Positions 1 through 8,457 of a stretch of DNA of 64,000 nucleotides are shown here, in pieces. The stretch is taken from the NCBI RefSeq assembly GCF_041206865.1, contig NZ_JBGEDP010000003.1:62001-126000 (forward strand). Reading direction: 5' to 3'. Source of the stretch: Mycobacterium sp. HUMS_12744610. GTDB lineage: Bacteria; Actinomycetota; Actinomycetes; Mycobacteriales; Mycobacteriaceae. A program made the position numbers and the translations under genes. The notes beneath the pieces were generated by a model, which saw nothing but the letters and a program-made list of their open reading frames with translations, had not been told where the DNA came from and did no database searches. Numbering within the stretch: the stretch's first letter is position 1; each line of letters opens with the position of its first letter.

Positions 1-425
1 GCTGGGCATAGAACGCCGCCGTCATGCAAATAGAAGATGCGGTCGTATTGCCCGCTGGTGTCGAGGATGAATCCGGTTGCGTCGTTACGGATTACCCACA
101 CAGCACCACCGGACAACGTCTGACTCCCGTTGTCTTTGCTGCTTTCGACATTGATATCGGACTTTTGCGAGCCATCGGCCGGGTGGATGGCGCTGACGCG
201 GGTCCCGTCTGGCGCAATCAGGGTGATTCGTAGGCCGCGTTTGGTGTTGTCGCACAACACTTTCACGTCTGTGCTATCGAAAGTGTGGCCGTAAAAGTCG
301 ACTTCGTTGTTGTGTGAGTCGATGATGCCGCTCCACGGTGGTGTGGATGGTTCGGTGTGGCATCCTGTGCCGCCACCGATCACCGCCGTGGCCATCATCG
401 CCCACACAAACGGCCGCCACACCAT
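1..425 (-). CDS. Putative secreted lipoprotein (3' end cut by window edge)
   Basis: An ATG at 425-423 (its first base is the last base of the upstream TGA, so translational coupling is likely) opens a frame that stays open to base 1. The N-terminus has a hydrophobic stretch ending in GGGTGC, which fits a lipoprotein signal with acylated Cys around residue 22. The mature part is a soluble, beta-rich looking domain with a second Cys. It sits last in a minus-strand cluster with the Cys-containing protein at 425-1132 and ESX-accessory type genes. I do not recognise the family. An exported, lipid-anchored role is inferred from the signal alone, and the lipobox is imperfect because it has Gly at -3. 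Confidence 0.6.
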   Translation of the reverse strand, partial: MVWRPFVWAMMATAVIGGGTGCHTEPSTPPWSGIIDSHNNEVDFYGHTFDSTDVKVLCDNTKRGLRITLIAPDGTRVSAIHPADGSQKSDINVESSKDNGSQTLSGGAVWVIRNDATGFILDTSGQYDRIFYLHDGGVLCP

Positions 426-1132
426 CACACGATCTGCGCCACTGGGACGAGTGCGCCCACCAGATGGCCGCGTCGAACTGCGGCGTCGACCTCGTTGCCG
501 AACTGCGTGTAGTCGTCACTCATCCCGACTGTGCCGGCCCACACCTTCAGGAAACCCCTGGTTAGCGCAGCCTGGGTCCAATCGGGGTCAAATTCCGGCA
601 ATTGGTCCAGAAGGGGAAGCCGAGAACCATACGGTGCGTCGATCATCAACCGCCCCTTGCCTTGAACGTTGAGTTCAAGGACGCCGGTGCTGATCGGCTG
701 ACATGGCTGTTCACTGTCGACGATGAGCTGCCAGCCCTGCTCGAGCAAAGCCTGCGTCCACGGATCCTCGAGATCCCCAGTGGGGTGGACACCGACAAGA
801 CCGCCTGAGTGATCGATCAGCAGCCCGGCCAACAGGCCAGACGGCAACTGCCACTTGAGTTGTCGGCAGACCACATCTTCCCCGCCCGGGCTCGCTGTCA
901 GCGGCTGGTCGACGTGCACGATCTGAGAGGCAGCACATCGCGCATGCGCTAATCGAACAACGAGCGAGCCGGGGCCCACGTTGACGATCACATTAGTGGG
1001 TTCCCTGGTGGCTTTGCCGGGCTTGTCGCAGCGGACGCACACGTATTCGTTAGCGTCGCGGCACAGCGTGGCCAGCCTTTCGGCGCCGATAACCTCACGG
1101 ACTGCCGGCGACCACGTGATGAAGGAATTCAA
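425..1132 (-). CDS. Hypothetical protein with possible N-terminal metal-binding cysteines
   Basis: A 235-residue protein without signal peptide or membrane segments. Residues about 32-35 carry a CVRC pair and a HARC motif follows about 30 residues later, an arrangement that could bind zinc. The remainder is mixed alpha/beta with a DP-rich middle part. It lies 19 bases downstream of the large accessory gene ending at 1152 and overlaps the lipoprotein gene by one base, so it is probably co-transcribed with both. Function unknown; the zinc idea is inference from cysteine spacing only. Confidence 0.6.
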   Translation of the reverse strand: MNSFITWSPAVREVIGAERLATLCRDANEYVCVRCDKPGKATREPTNVIVNVGPGSLVVRLAHARCAASQIVHVDQPLTASPGGEDVVCRQLKWQLPSGLLAGLLIDHSGGLVGVHPTGDLEDPWTQALLEQGWQLIVDSEQPCQPISTGVLELNVQGKGRLMIDAPYGSRLPLLDQLPEFDPDWTQAALTRGFLKVWAGTVGMSDDYTQFGNEVDAAVRRGHLVGALVPVAQIV

Positions 1133-1151
1133 CGTCTGACCAGGCCTGAAT

Positions 1152-2980
1152 TCATGCGACGGCGGCCGCCGGGTTCAGCGGCGCCCCCGCAAGCCGCGTC
1201 GCATACAAGATGTCCGCGCAACCGTCAACGGTGTCGTAGTTACGCAGCGCCATAACAACTTCGGCGGCACGCGCTTTCATAAACGCCTGCACAGGATCCC
1301 CTCCCCCGCCGTGCCCGCGCATCCGCATCGCATGCTGATACTCATAGACCGCGGTGTTCCATTCCTTACGCACACCAGCCCACAGCTCGTCACTGATGGG
1401 TTGGTGGTCCTCGAACAGCCGCATCGTTTCTTCGACGGCGACGCCGCTGAGGTGCCCTGACGATACGGCCATGTGCATGTGCCGGGCAGCGACCTGGAAC
1501 CGCTGCTCGACGTCGAACGCTGAAGCTTGCCGCCAATCCCACGACATCGCGGCCGCGCACCGATGTATCAACCCGCCGGCCCCCTCAACGTGTGAGCGGT
1601 CACGCGGGTCGACCAAGGTGGGATCGACCCGCATCGGCTTGGCGCCGATCTCACCAGCCCAATCCGCAACCCTTTGCGCGGGAAGCGATGACGCCAACGC
1701 CAACACCCGGCTACCAGGCGCACCGTCCAGACGTAGGCGGGCGTGGCGCGCCAGGACCTCGAGCGGGTCCCCGCCGCCTGCCGAGTTCTCCCACAACTGA
1801 GTGCCGATAGCCCTATCCGCGACGGCGACCCGAACGTCGGCAGGAACCCGCACACCAAACGGAATATAGGACGGACCCTCATTGGTGGCCAACCACCCAG
1901 TCACCTGCCCGGACCGCTCCAAAATCAGTGACACAGCCCAATCCAAGCCCATATATCCGACACCGCGGGTTTGCGCGACAAGGGCCTGCACGACGCGCGC
2001 CGAGGCCGCGGCGGCCTGGCCGATCATGGCTTCGATCCCGGCCCCGCCGCCGCCCACCGACTTGATCGGCGACTTCGACATGACCATCGCAGCCGGTGGA
2101 GATCCCGCGACCGCACCAGGTGCGGCGCCAGCACCCGCAGCGCCACCGGTCTGCACGTTGGGTGTGCCGGCCACGCTGGGCGGCGTATTCGACGGCGCTG
2201 GGATGGATGCCAGCGGCAACCCCGACCCTGCCGCGGCTCCGCCTGTTCCGGCGGAGCCCATCATCGCCATCGGAGCACCGCCGGCACCGCCGGCGATCGC
2301 CGGCGACGTCGACGCCGGCGCAGAAGACGCCGCCGCCGCACTGCTGGCAACAGCCCCCTGAGCGACCTCAGCGCCTGTACTCGCGGCGGCGCCCACCGCG
2401 TTCGCACCCGCCGACACCGCCCCGGCACCCATCCGGGTCGCCGACTCCGCCAAACCGGCACCCGCACCGGCCGCGCTCGCACCCTGGCCCAGCCCGCCCA
2501 CACCAGCACCAGCGCCGCCGGAGCCTGCCCCGGCGCTGCCCAGCGGGCTCGCACCGCCGGCACCGGGCATGCCACCGGATGCCGGATTCATCGCGGAGGC
2601 GGGGTTCATCGACGACGCCGGATTCATAGCCGATCCGGGGTTCATCGACGACGTCAGCGGCGACATCATCGACTGCACCATCGAGCCAGGGTTGCTCGCT
2701 CCCCCGGAACTCGCACTGCCCGGCATCGACCCCAACGACGACAAACTCTGTGAGAGAGGGTTATTCGATGACGAGTTCGCCGCGTTCGTGGCACTCGTTG
2801 GCGCGTCGTTGTGCCACGCGGCGGGCTTGGCACCCTGTTGCGCCCCCGTTTTCGACCCATCAGGCGTGGTAGTGCTCGACTGCGACTGATTGACAGCGGA
2901 AGACTCATCTTCGCCGGCCTCTGAGGCTTCGTCGTATCGCGAGGCTGGCTGGGCTTTGAAGCCGCCGCCGTCCTGGGGGC
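1152..2980 (-). pseudogene. C-terminal part of a frameshifted mycobacterial ESX-accessory type protein (DUF5631/DUF5632-like)
   Basis: The frame ending at 1152 is open well upstream of 2744 and reads a low-complexity Ser/Gly/Ala/Met linker with repeated MNPAS units, followed from about 1.95 kb downwards by a folded domain of about 260 residues. The domain (motifs VGYMGLDWAVSLILERSG, GTQLWENSAGG, HRCAAAMSWDW) recalls the mycobacterial Rv3899c/Rv2082 family found near ESX-related genes; this is from memory. No proper start or RBS lies at its 5' end. The natural N-terminus is in another frame (2666-3631), and the two join around 2940-2985. The linker reads acidic and Ser-rich in this frame but Arg-rich in the other, which is why I place the switch there. 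If intact, the product would be about 820 residues. Confidence 0.6.
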
Positions 2981-3631
2981 TGGCGATGCAGGGACGCCGC
3001 CGCCGTTGAACGCTGGCGCGGCGGGAATCCCTGAGCCCATTTCCGAGGTGGTTCCTTGGCCGAGCATGTCTCCGGTGCTGCTCAGCTGGGCGAGCTCCAT
3101 CGAGTAGCCGCCCACTTTCGCCGCGGCTTCGCCGTCACGCAGCTGCGCCTCAGCAGCGGCGTTCGCGACGATCCCCTCGATCGTGCCGACCAGCGCGCCC
3201 TCGATCACGCCGATCGCGATCGGGTTGCCCATCGCCGCGGCCTCCTGCTTGGCGGCATCCTCCTGAGCCTGCTTGATCGCGTCATCAGCCTGCTTGACGA
3301 TCTGCGTCAAATCGTCCTTGGTCATGCTGATTTCGGTGGCCCCAGCGTGAGCGAGACGAGCCGCAGTCTCATACAGCTCGATGCGATCCCGCAGCGCGAT
3401 TTCAGCCAGACGGCCCAGTCGCACAGCGGATTTGATGAACTCGCCGCTCATGGTCATCAATACCTCGATGATGTCCATCTGGGTGTTGAGCAGACCACGC
3501 AGACGCGACACCTCGGTCTCGAATTCCATCGCAAGTCCGCCCCACAACGTCGACGACTGCGACGGCCACGACAGCGCCAGAATCTCGGGCGCATACGGGC
3601 TCGCCGGAAACGAAGCCTCCCCAAAACTCAC
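2666..3631 (-). pseudogene. N-terminal part of the same frameshifted ESX-accessory type protein
   Basis: The N-terminal 220 residues form a helical domain: a WPSQSSTLW stretch, long amphipathic helices rich in Glu/Lys/Ala, a Gly/Ile-rich hairpin-like segment (GNPIAIGVIEGALVG) and a YSMEL motif. This resembles the helical-hairpin domains of ESX substrates and chaperoned proteins. GTG at 3631 is preferred over TTG at 3640 because GGAAGGG sits about 9 bases ahead of the GTG. After about residue 225 the frame becomes Arg-rich and unlike any partner sequence, so the last 90 or so codons are probably out of frame. The continuation is the entry at 1152-2980. It lies just downstream of the proline-rich membrane protein at 3651-4301. 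Confidence 0.6.
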
Positions 3632-3650
3632 GCGCGACAACCCTTCCCGT

Positions 3651-4301
3651 TTACGGCGCCAACCGCTTGCACAACACCGCCATCTCGTCAGATGTGGCCT
3701 TGGCGATATCGTGCGCGTTGCCGTTCAGCGCATCAAGGCCTTTGTAAGCGTCTCCCTTCGCGTGGAACGCATTTGCGGCGGTCTCGGCTGCGGCGGCGAG
3801 GATCGGCGTTGTACCCGGAGCAATGTTGTTCCTCAAAATGTCGCTGACCTGCAGGCTGTAATCGCCCGCGCGGCGTACGGCCGCCGCCCATTCCGGGTTG
3901 TCTCGCACCTGTGGATCGGCAATCTTCACCCCGGGCGGAAGTGTCTTCAGCGCAGCTGCTGCAGCGCGCGCCGGCGCCACAGTCGCCAATAGTCCGTCCT
4001 CGCAGGTGTGGCGGTTGGCTTCGTCGACCCCGAGCGGTGCTGGTGCTGGTGGGGCGACGGTGACCGTTACCACCGGTGCAGCCTTGGGTGCCGGCGTGGC
4101 GGTGTCTCGCACAGATCCGGTGATCAGGGTGGCGATGGTGGCTGCCACGACGGCGCCGGCGGCGCCGGCGGCCAGCACGGACGGCCATACGCGGCGGCGG
4201 CCCGGCCCGGGTGGTGCGGGTGGGAACTGGTACGGCGGGGCCGGGGGGCCGGGGATCGTCGGTGGAGGTGGGACGGTGCCCGTCGGCATGTAGCGCGTCA
4301 T
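3651..4301 (-). CDS. Proline-rich single-pass membrane protein, paralog A
   Basis: 216 residues with three parts: a cytoplasmic Pro-rich head (residues 1-33), an Arg cluster followed by one transmembrane helix (about 38-62, Ala/Gly/Val-rich), and an extracytoplasmic helical domain with two cysteines (HTCEDG and AVLCKRL) that could form a disulfide. GGGGAGGGG lies just upstream of the ATG. The neighbour at 4339-4947 and the plus-strand gene at 9595-10161 share this architecture and the motif of Ala-rich helices around a conserved NP-W. A similar small Pro-rich membrane gene accompanies the Rv2082-type gene in M. tuberculosis (from memory). Function unknown; an envelope partner of the downstream accessory protein is inferred. 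Confidence 0.7.
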   Translation of the reverse strand: MTRYMPTGTVPPPPTIPGPPAPPYQFPPAPPGPGRRRVWPSVLAAGAAGAVVAATIATLITGSVRDTATPAPKAAPVVTVTVAPPAPAPLGVDEANRHTCEDGLLATVAPARAAAAALKTLPPGVKIADPQVRDNPEWAAAVRRAGDYSLQVSDILRNNIAPGTTPILAAAAETAANAFHAKGDAYKGLDALNGNAHDIAKATSDEMAVLCKRLAP

Positions 4302-4338
4302 CGGGCCCCTCCCCTGTCGTCGTCGTGCGTGGTGGTGG

Positions 4339-4947
4339 TCATTGGTGGCACATCACGTTCATGGCTTGTTGGTTGGCCTGGAAGACGGTCATGGCGTCGC
4401 CGTTGGCTGGGTCGAATGTGGTGAAGGCGATGCTCAGTGTGTGTAGTGCGGACACCGTGGTGTTGGTCATGTCGGCGAGCATCGGCGACGTTCCGGGGGC
4501 GAGCTGGGTTGCCAGGGTGTCGCCGGCGCGTCCGAGTAGGTGGCCGGACTGGGTGACCGCTGCCGTCCATGCTGGGTTGGCCCGTACTTCCGGGTTGGTG
4601 ATCGTCATCCCGTCCGGCAGCACGGACTGGGCCTTATTCGCGGCGTTGATCAGCGCAGTCGCGTCGCCCCAGCCGTGGCAGGTTTGGGCGTCCGCCTGCG
4701 GGGCCGGCAACGGTGCCGGGGGGGCCGGGGGCTTGGCCGTCTCCGTCACTGTCAGTGCCGGAGGTGCCGGCACCGCTACCGGAGTAGGTGTGGCCTGGAT
4801 GGTGATCAATGTGGCGGCGGTCGCGGCGATGATCGCGCCGGCCGCGGCCGCGGCAGCCAGCAGTGGCCAGCGTCGAGTTACCCGCGGCGGCGGACCGGGC
4901 GGGTATGGCGGTGGCGGCCACGCAGGTGGCGGCGCAGCAATCGACAT
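4339..4947 (-). CDS. Proline-rich single-pass membrane protein, paralog B
   Basis: 202 residues built like its neighbour: Pro-rich N-terminal 25 residues, basic RVTRRW anchor, a transmembrane helix at about 28-50, then an outer domain with QTCHGWGDA near residue 88 and a C-terminal MNVMCHQ. The paired Cys positions match paralog A, so a tandem duplication is likely. AAGAGGTCC precedes the ATG. The genes at 4963-5316, this one and 3651-4301 are closely spaced on the same strand and probably form one transcript. Function unknown. Confidence 0.7.
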   Translation of the reverse strand: MSIAAPPPAWPPPPYPPGPPPRVTRRWPLLAAAAAAGAIIAATAATLITIQATPTPVAVPAPPALTVTETAKPPAPPAPLPAPQADAQTCHGWGDATALINAANKAQSVLPDGMTITNPEVRANPAWTAAVTQSGHLLGRAGDTLATQLAPGTSPMLADMTNTTVSALHTLSIAFTTFDPANGDAMTVFQANQQAMNVMCHQ

Positions 4948-4962
4948 GATCAGGACCTCTTT

Positions 4963-5316
4963 TTAGGTGGACACGACTCCCTCAGTGGGCCGGCCCATGA
5001 TGGCGGTCGGGAACTGAATGATAGTGGCGTCGACCTCCTGGGCGACTTCGACGTCGGTGGCGACCAGGATCGGCGGTGACTCATCGAGCGCGGCGGACTG
5101 CTTGCTGGCCGCCTGGGCGTGCTTGGTGTCGGCCGCGGTCCGCCTGGTCTCAATGGCCTGGCTCAGCGCGACCAGCGCGGTGTCCAGTTTGGAGGTCACC
5201 GTGGCCGGGGGCTGCGCCAATGCGACCGGGGCGCTGCCGGCTGCTGTCAAGCCCGCCTCGCAGGCCGTGGTCGCCAGCTTGTCGTCCCAGATGTTGAGTC
5301 TGTCGTCACCACTCAT
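4963..5316 (-). CDS. Small helical protein at the head of the accessory operon
   Basis: 117 residues, mostly helical, with one Cys and no signal or transmembrane helix. GGGAGA is placed 9 bases before the ATG. The central region is Ala/Gln/Lys-rich and the C-terminus reads as two beta strands. Size and position (first gene before the Pro-rich membrane proteins and the DUF5631-type protein) recall the small EspC-like or Esx-like genes that precede such clusters in mycobacteria. There is no WxG motif, so I leave it unassigned. Confidence 0.55.
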   Translation of the reverse strand: MSGDDRLNIWDDKLATTACEAGLTAAGSAPVALAQPPATVTSKLDTALVALSQAIETRRTAADTKHAQAASKQSAALDESPPILVATDVEVAQEVDATIIQFPTAIMGRPTEGVVST

Positions 5317-5450
5317 GTGGGCATTCTCCCAGGTCGCGCGGACAATGAAAACCCGTGTTTACGCTGCAGTTTTCCTCGGGCTACGCGGTCGATGGTCTGG
5401 CCTTGTAGGGCTGCCTGATGAGAGCGGAACTCACATTCGCTCACTCAAGG

Positions 5451-5855
5451 TCAATCCGTTGCTGAGGCCATGCTTCGGACACGATCCGCGAATCGCCGGT
5501 GCGCCGACTGCGCCGTCACACCCAGCGCCGTCGCCAGTGCGGCCCACGACACATCTCGCCGACGCGCATCAGCCACCGCCGCCACCGGGTCCATCCCCGC
5601 GACCGCCGTAATACGCACCACCAACGCTGCCCAGCGCTGCTCAAACGGTGCCAACCGCTCCCATCGCGGGTCTCTCACATCACGCGTCATCAGCAGTTGC
5701 ACAACTGCCGCCGGGTCGCCCAGGCCAGCCGCCGGCCCCTGCACCAGCCGATCCGCAGCAGCCAACCGGACTGCATCGAGTCCCGCTGCAGCGGCTTCCG
5801 TCGCCGACGCCAGCACCTCTTCGTCGGTCAAATCATCAAACACAGGCTTAACCAT
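5451..5855 (-). CDS. Small helix-turn-helix regulator
   Basis: 134 residues starting at ATG 5855. A longer reading from a TTG at 5930 would run over the tandem palindromes, so the short start is favoured. The C-terminal 35 residues (RRRDVSWAALATALGVTAQ then SAHRRF) form a classical helix-turn-helix with basic recognition helix; the N-terminal part is acidic and helical. The gene faces 5950-6339 across a 94-base intergenic region with repeated TCAGC/GCTGA palindromes, the expected arrangement for an autoregulator of both genes. The protein at 62095-62487 has the same layout and a related HTH. Confidence 0.65.
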   Translation of the reverse strand: MVKPVFDDLTDEEVLASATEAAAAGLDAVRLAAADRLVQGPAAGLGDPAAVVQLLMTRDVRDPRWERLAPFEQRWAALVVRITAVAGMDPVAAVADARRRDVSWAALATALGVTAQSAHRRFADRVRSMASATD

Positions 5856-5880
5856 AGTGCACACATGCGACGCTTGCCTA

Positions 5881-5938
5881 TCAGCGCACTGCTGATTTAC
5901 TATCAGCCGCAAGCTGACAGTCTCACTCAACTAGCTGA
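5881..5938. promoter_or_regulatory. Tandem operator: TCAGC-N5-GCTGA palindromes
   Basis: TCAGC-GCACT-GCTGA lies at 5881-5895 and TCAGC-CGCAA-GCTGA at 5903-5917, with starts 22 bases apart. A third GCTGA half-site is at 5934-5938, 21 bases further on. Two-turn spacing places all sites on one DNA face, between the divergent genes ending at 5855 and starting at 5950. The likely ligand is the HTH protein encoded at 5451-5855. Confidence 0.6.
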
Positions 5939-5949
5939 GAGGTACTTCC

Positions 5950-6339
5950 ATGACCGCCGCCGCGCCAGTCCCACGTCTGCACGAGGCAGTACGACACCTG
6001 CCTGATTTACCGGCCGGCGACCGCCCGGACCCTTACACCCCCCAGCTACTACGCGACAACACCGCCGAGTTCGCCGGTCTAATTGGTGCGCTCGCCGAAA
6101 CCGCCGACATCCTCCGCTGGGGCACGCTCGCCGCCCACCACGCCACACTCACCTCGACAGCGCTACGATCCGCTCGATGGCCACTCGAAGACCGCCGGGC
6201 CATCAATCCCGTGCGCAAAGGCCTACAAGAGGCGCTGGAGCCGACCTACCTCGCCGCGATGGCGCTCCACGACGCCGCCCACCATGTCCACGCGCTCACC
6301 ACTGCGCTCGGCGTAGGCAGCAGTAAATCCGATCGATGA
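5950..6339 (+). CDS. Hypothetical protein, divergent from the HTH regulator
   Basis: 129 residues, soluble and helical, with a His-rich C-terminal helix (HDAAHHVHAL). It starts at ATG 5950 behind GAGAGG. No family recognised. Its promoter region carries the tandem palindromes at 5881-5938, so it is probably under control of the regulator encoded on the other strand. The 150 bases after it, up to 6491, hold no gene I can support. Confidence 0.55.
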   Translation: MTAAAPVPRLHEAVRHLPDLPAGDRPDPYTPQLLRDNTAEFAGLIGALAETADILRWGTLAAHHATLTSTALRSARWPLEDRRAINPVRKGLQEALEPTYLAAMALHDAAHHVHALTTALGVGSSKSDR

Positions 6340-6491
6340 ACCAGAAACCATCGCGGTCGAGACTGCCGGGTTGCGGGCGTCGCGGCGTGATGGGCGGGTC
6401 CGTGCGGCGATCACCGCGATCGTGGTCGAGAACCTCGATTTTCGCCGACCGTGGGAGTGAATGCCCGTCTGTAATAACAGTATTCGGACCG

Positions 6492-7202
6492 TTAACGGAC
6501 CTCATCGTAGGGAAGCCAGATCCCTGGAAGCCACTCCCGATACATCGCCGGCCCCAAAGCGCCCGGCGACAGAAACGTAGCGTGCGGAAAATCGTTCTTC
6601 GGCGCCCACACACCCGATCCACGGATCAACTCTATGTACGTCCCGCCATCACCGGTCATGGCCGGACCGAGCTCACCGGGTGCCAGCACTTTCACGCCAG
6701 GCAGCTCGTTTTCCGGCACGAAAATCCCTGAACGCGGCCCCACCTGGATATACGGGTCATCCGGCGCAGGTGGAGGCCCCAAACCCCCGGGTCCTGCGTT
6801 GAACGGCATCCGCCGCGGCATGCCCGGCTTCCACGGCGCATCCGACGACCCTGACGACGGCCCCTGCTTAATCCCACCAGGCGTCCGATCCTCAGTGAAA
6901 TCGACCTCCTGAATCTGACCCGCAAACGCCTGATCCTGACTCGTGTACGTCGCGGCATGCTCGGTGAATCGCGTTGAGTACTCAGCGAAATCGGCCGCTT
7001 TCGCCGCCACCTGCGCTTCCCGTGACCCCAGCCCGGCGGCAATCCCCACCGCCACCGGATATCCCATCGGGCCGTGCGTCTCAAGGATGCGAGTCACTTC
7101 CTCGACAGCCCGCGGACTGATCACCGCACACCGCTGAGCCAAGTCACCGTACTGATCCGCGACCTTCAGCAGATCATCCGGACGAACATTCAAGTCAGCC
7201 AT
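6492..7202 (-). CDS. EspC-like ESX-secretion associated protein with tandem C-terminal repeats
   Basis: ATG 7202 is chosen because GGAAGGG sits 6 bases upstream; a GTG 15 bases earlier overlaps that RBS. Residues 1-100 match the EspC/DUF2580 type: MADLNVRPDDLLKVADQYG, a central GYPVAVGIAAGL segment and a final YTSQD resembling the YxxxD/E secretion signal. The closest relative in this window is 36753-37070. The C-terminal 130 residues are an unusual extension: a Pro/Gly linker, then two units of about 35 residues ending in LGPAM, then a partial third unit (LPGIWLPYDE). Likely an ESX substrate exported as a helical hairpin with a cell-surface repeat domain. Confidence 0.7.
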   Translation of the reverse strand: MADLNVRPDDLLKVADQYGDLAQRCAVISPRAVEEVTRILETHGPMGYPVAVGIAAGLGSREAQVAAKAADFAEYSTRFTEHAATYTSQDQAFAGQIQEVDFTEDRTPGGIKQGPSSGSSDAPWKPGMPRRMPFNAGPGGLGPPPAPDDPYIQVGPRSGIFVPENELPGVKVLAPGELGPAMTGDGGTYIELIRGSGVWAPKNDFPHATFLSPGALGPAMYREWLPGIWLPYDEVR

Positions 7203-7341
7203 CAGGAGCCCTTCCACACCGCCACCGTCTCAACCGAAGGATAACGGCGACACCGGACACCAAGCTGCGGTCCTTTACTGTCCGCCTTCCGCGTTACAGT
7301 TCGCCCATCACGCACACCGCACATCACCGACTGAGGTGGCC

Positions 7342-7689
7342 ATGTTGGGCCTGCGAGCCGCTAACGAGCACGACGCAATCATCGTCAAGGCCCAGCGCAC
7401 GACGATAAGCGTCTTGTTCGCTGCTATCGCATCTTTGCTCATCGCGGGCTGTGGACACCATTCGATGCCTGAACGTGGCCTCGTGCTCCGGCACGATTAC
7501 ATGCCCGCCCACTGGAACTATTGCGGCAAGGCGTGCTTCCTGTGGGTGCCCGACATCTGGTCGGTCACAGTGCGCGACATGGTCGACGCTAACTGGACCG
7601 GACTCGTCGACGTCGATGAAGCGGTCTACAGTGCGTGCGATCGTCCGAAAATCTGGCCTGATTGCTGGAAGGACGCCCATGTCCGGTAA
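7342..7689 (+). CDS. Small lipoprotein upstream of the amidase
   Basis: Starts at ATG 7342, with GAGG 6 bases ahead; GTG 7336 is possible. A basic N-region and hydrophobic helix end in LLIAGC, a textbook lipobox with acylated Cys near residue 38. The mature 78 residues contain four more Cys (YCGKAC, ACDRP, DCWKD), so disulfides are likely outside the membrane, and many Trp/Asp. The 3' end overlaps the amidase gene by 11 bases, showing co-expression. Function unknown; a role with the amidase in wall remodelling is inferred. Confidence 0.65.
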   Translation: MLGLRAANEHDAIIVKAQRTTISVLFAAIASLLIAGCGHHSMPERGLVLRHDYMPAHWNYCGKACFLWVPDIWSVTVRDMVDANWTGLVDVDEAVYSACDRPKIWPDCWKDAHVR

Positions 7690-8452
7690 ACCACCAGCCA
7701 GTCGGACACAGGCCCGTCTGCAAGTCGCGGCCACCGCAGCGGTTGGCCTGCTCCTCACCGCAGCACCGATAAACATCCCGACCGCTGCCGCGGCCGGCCC
7801 GCTCGCCGGCAAGGTCGTATTCCTCGACCCCGGCCACAACGGCGCCAACGACGCCTCTATCGGCCGCCAGGTCCCCACCGGCCGCGGCGGAACCAAAGAC
7901 TGCCAAGCCACCGGGACAAAAACCGACAACGGCTACCCCGAGCACACCTTCACCTGGGACACCACACTGCGGATCCGCCAGAAGCTCGACACGCTCGGCG
8001 CCCGAACCGCCATGTCCCGCCAAAACGACACCACAATCGGTCCCTGCGTCGACCAGCGCGCCGAGATGGCTAACACGTTGCACCCCAACGCTGTTGTGAG
8101 CATCCACGCCGACGGCGGCCCACCCAGCGGGCGCGGCTTCCACGTCAACTATTCCGCGCCGCCCCTCAACGCGACGCAAGCGGGCCCGTCGGTGCAATTC
8201 GCCCGAGTCATGCGCGATCAACTCCAAGCTTGCGGGATGTCGCCGGCCGACTACATCGGCCGCGACGGGCTCTACGGCCGCGCCGACCTGGCTGGGCTCA
8301 ATTTGGCCCGCTACCCGTCTATCCTCGTCGAGCTGGGGAACATGAAGAACCCGGGCGATGCGGCGGAGATGGAAACCCCGGCGGGCCGGCAACGCTACGC
8401 CGATGCCGTCGTCCGCGGCATCACCGCCTACCTGACGAGCGCGAGGAACTGA
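7679..8452 (+). CDS. Secreted N-acetylmuramoyl-L-alanine amidase (Amidase_3, Rv3717-like)
   Basis: Cleaves the bond between muramic acid and the stem peptide in peptidoglycan. About 257 residues from ATG 7679, with a Sec signal peptide (Ala-rich helix, cleavage near TAAAAG). Zinc ligands and catalytic Glu are visible: DPGHNG near residue 52, SIHADGG near 141 and the VELGNMKN Glu near 217. Two Cys (KDCQA, IGPCVD) bracket the insertion typical of the Rv3717 type. Length fits the 241-residue mycobacterial enzyme. It overlaps the lipoprotein gene and is followed 5 bases later by 8458-8802. On a conjugative plasmid it could help open the wall for the transfer apparatus, or be accessory to secretion. 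Confidence 0.88.
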   Translation: MSGKPPASRTQARLQVAATAAVGLLLTAAPINIPTAAAAGPLAGKVVFLDPGHNGANDASIGRQVPTGRGGTKDCQATGTKTDNGYPEHTFTWDTTLRIRQKLDTLGARTAMSRQNDTTIGPCVDQRAEMANTLHPNAVVSIHADGGPPSGRGFHVNYSAPPLNATQAGPSVQFARVMRDQLQACGMSPADYIGRDGLYGRADLAGLNLARYPSILVELGNMKNPGDAAEMETPAGRQRYADAVVRGITAYLTSARN

Positions 8453-8457
8453 AAGCC

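Noticed and set aside
2580..2650. Short direct repeats in the MNPAS-coding region as a regulatory repeat or CRISPR
   Set aside because: They encode a repetitive peptide linker in frame; spacing follows codons, and there are no spacers.
1971..2753. Long plus-strand Arg-rich frames opposite the accessory gene
   Set aside because: Composition (runs of Arg/His/Gly) is that expected from antisense reading of an Ala/Gly-rich gene; no RBS and no recognisable domain.
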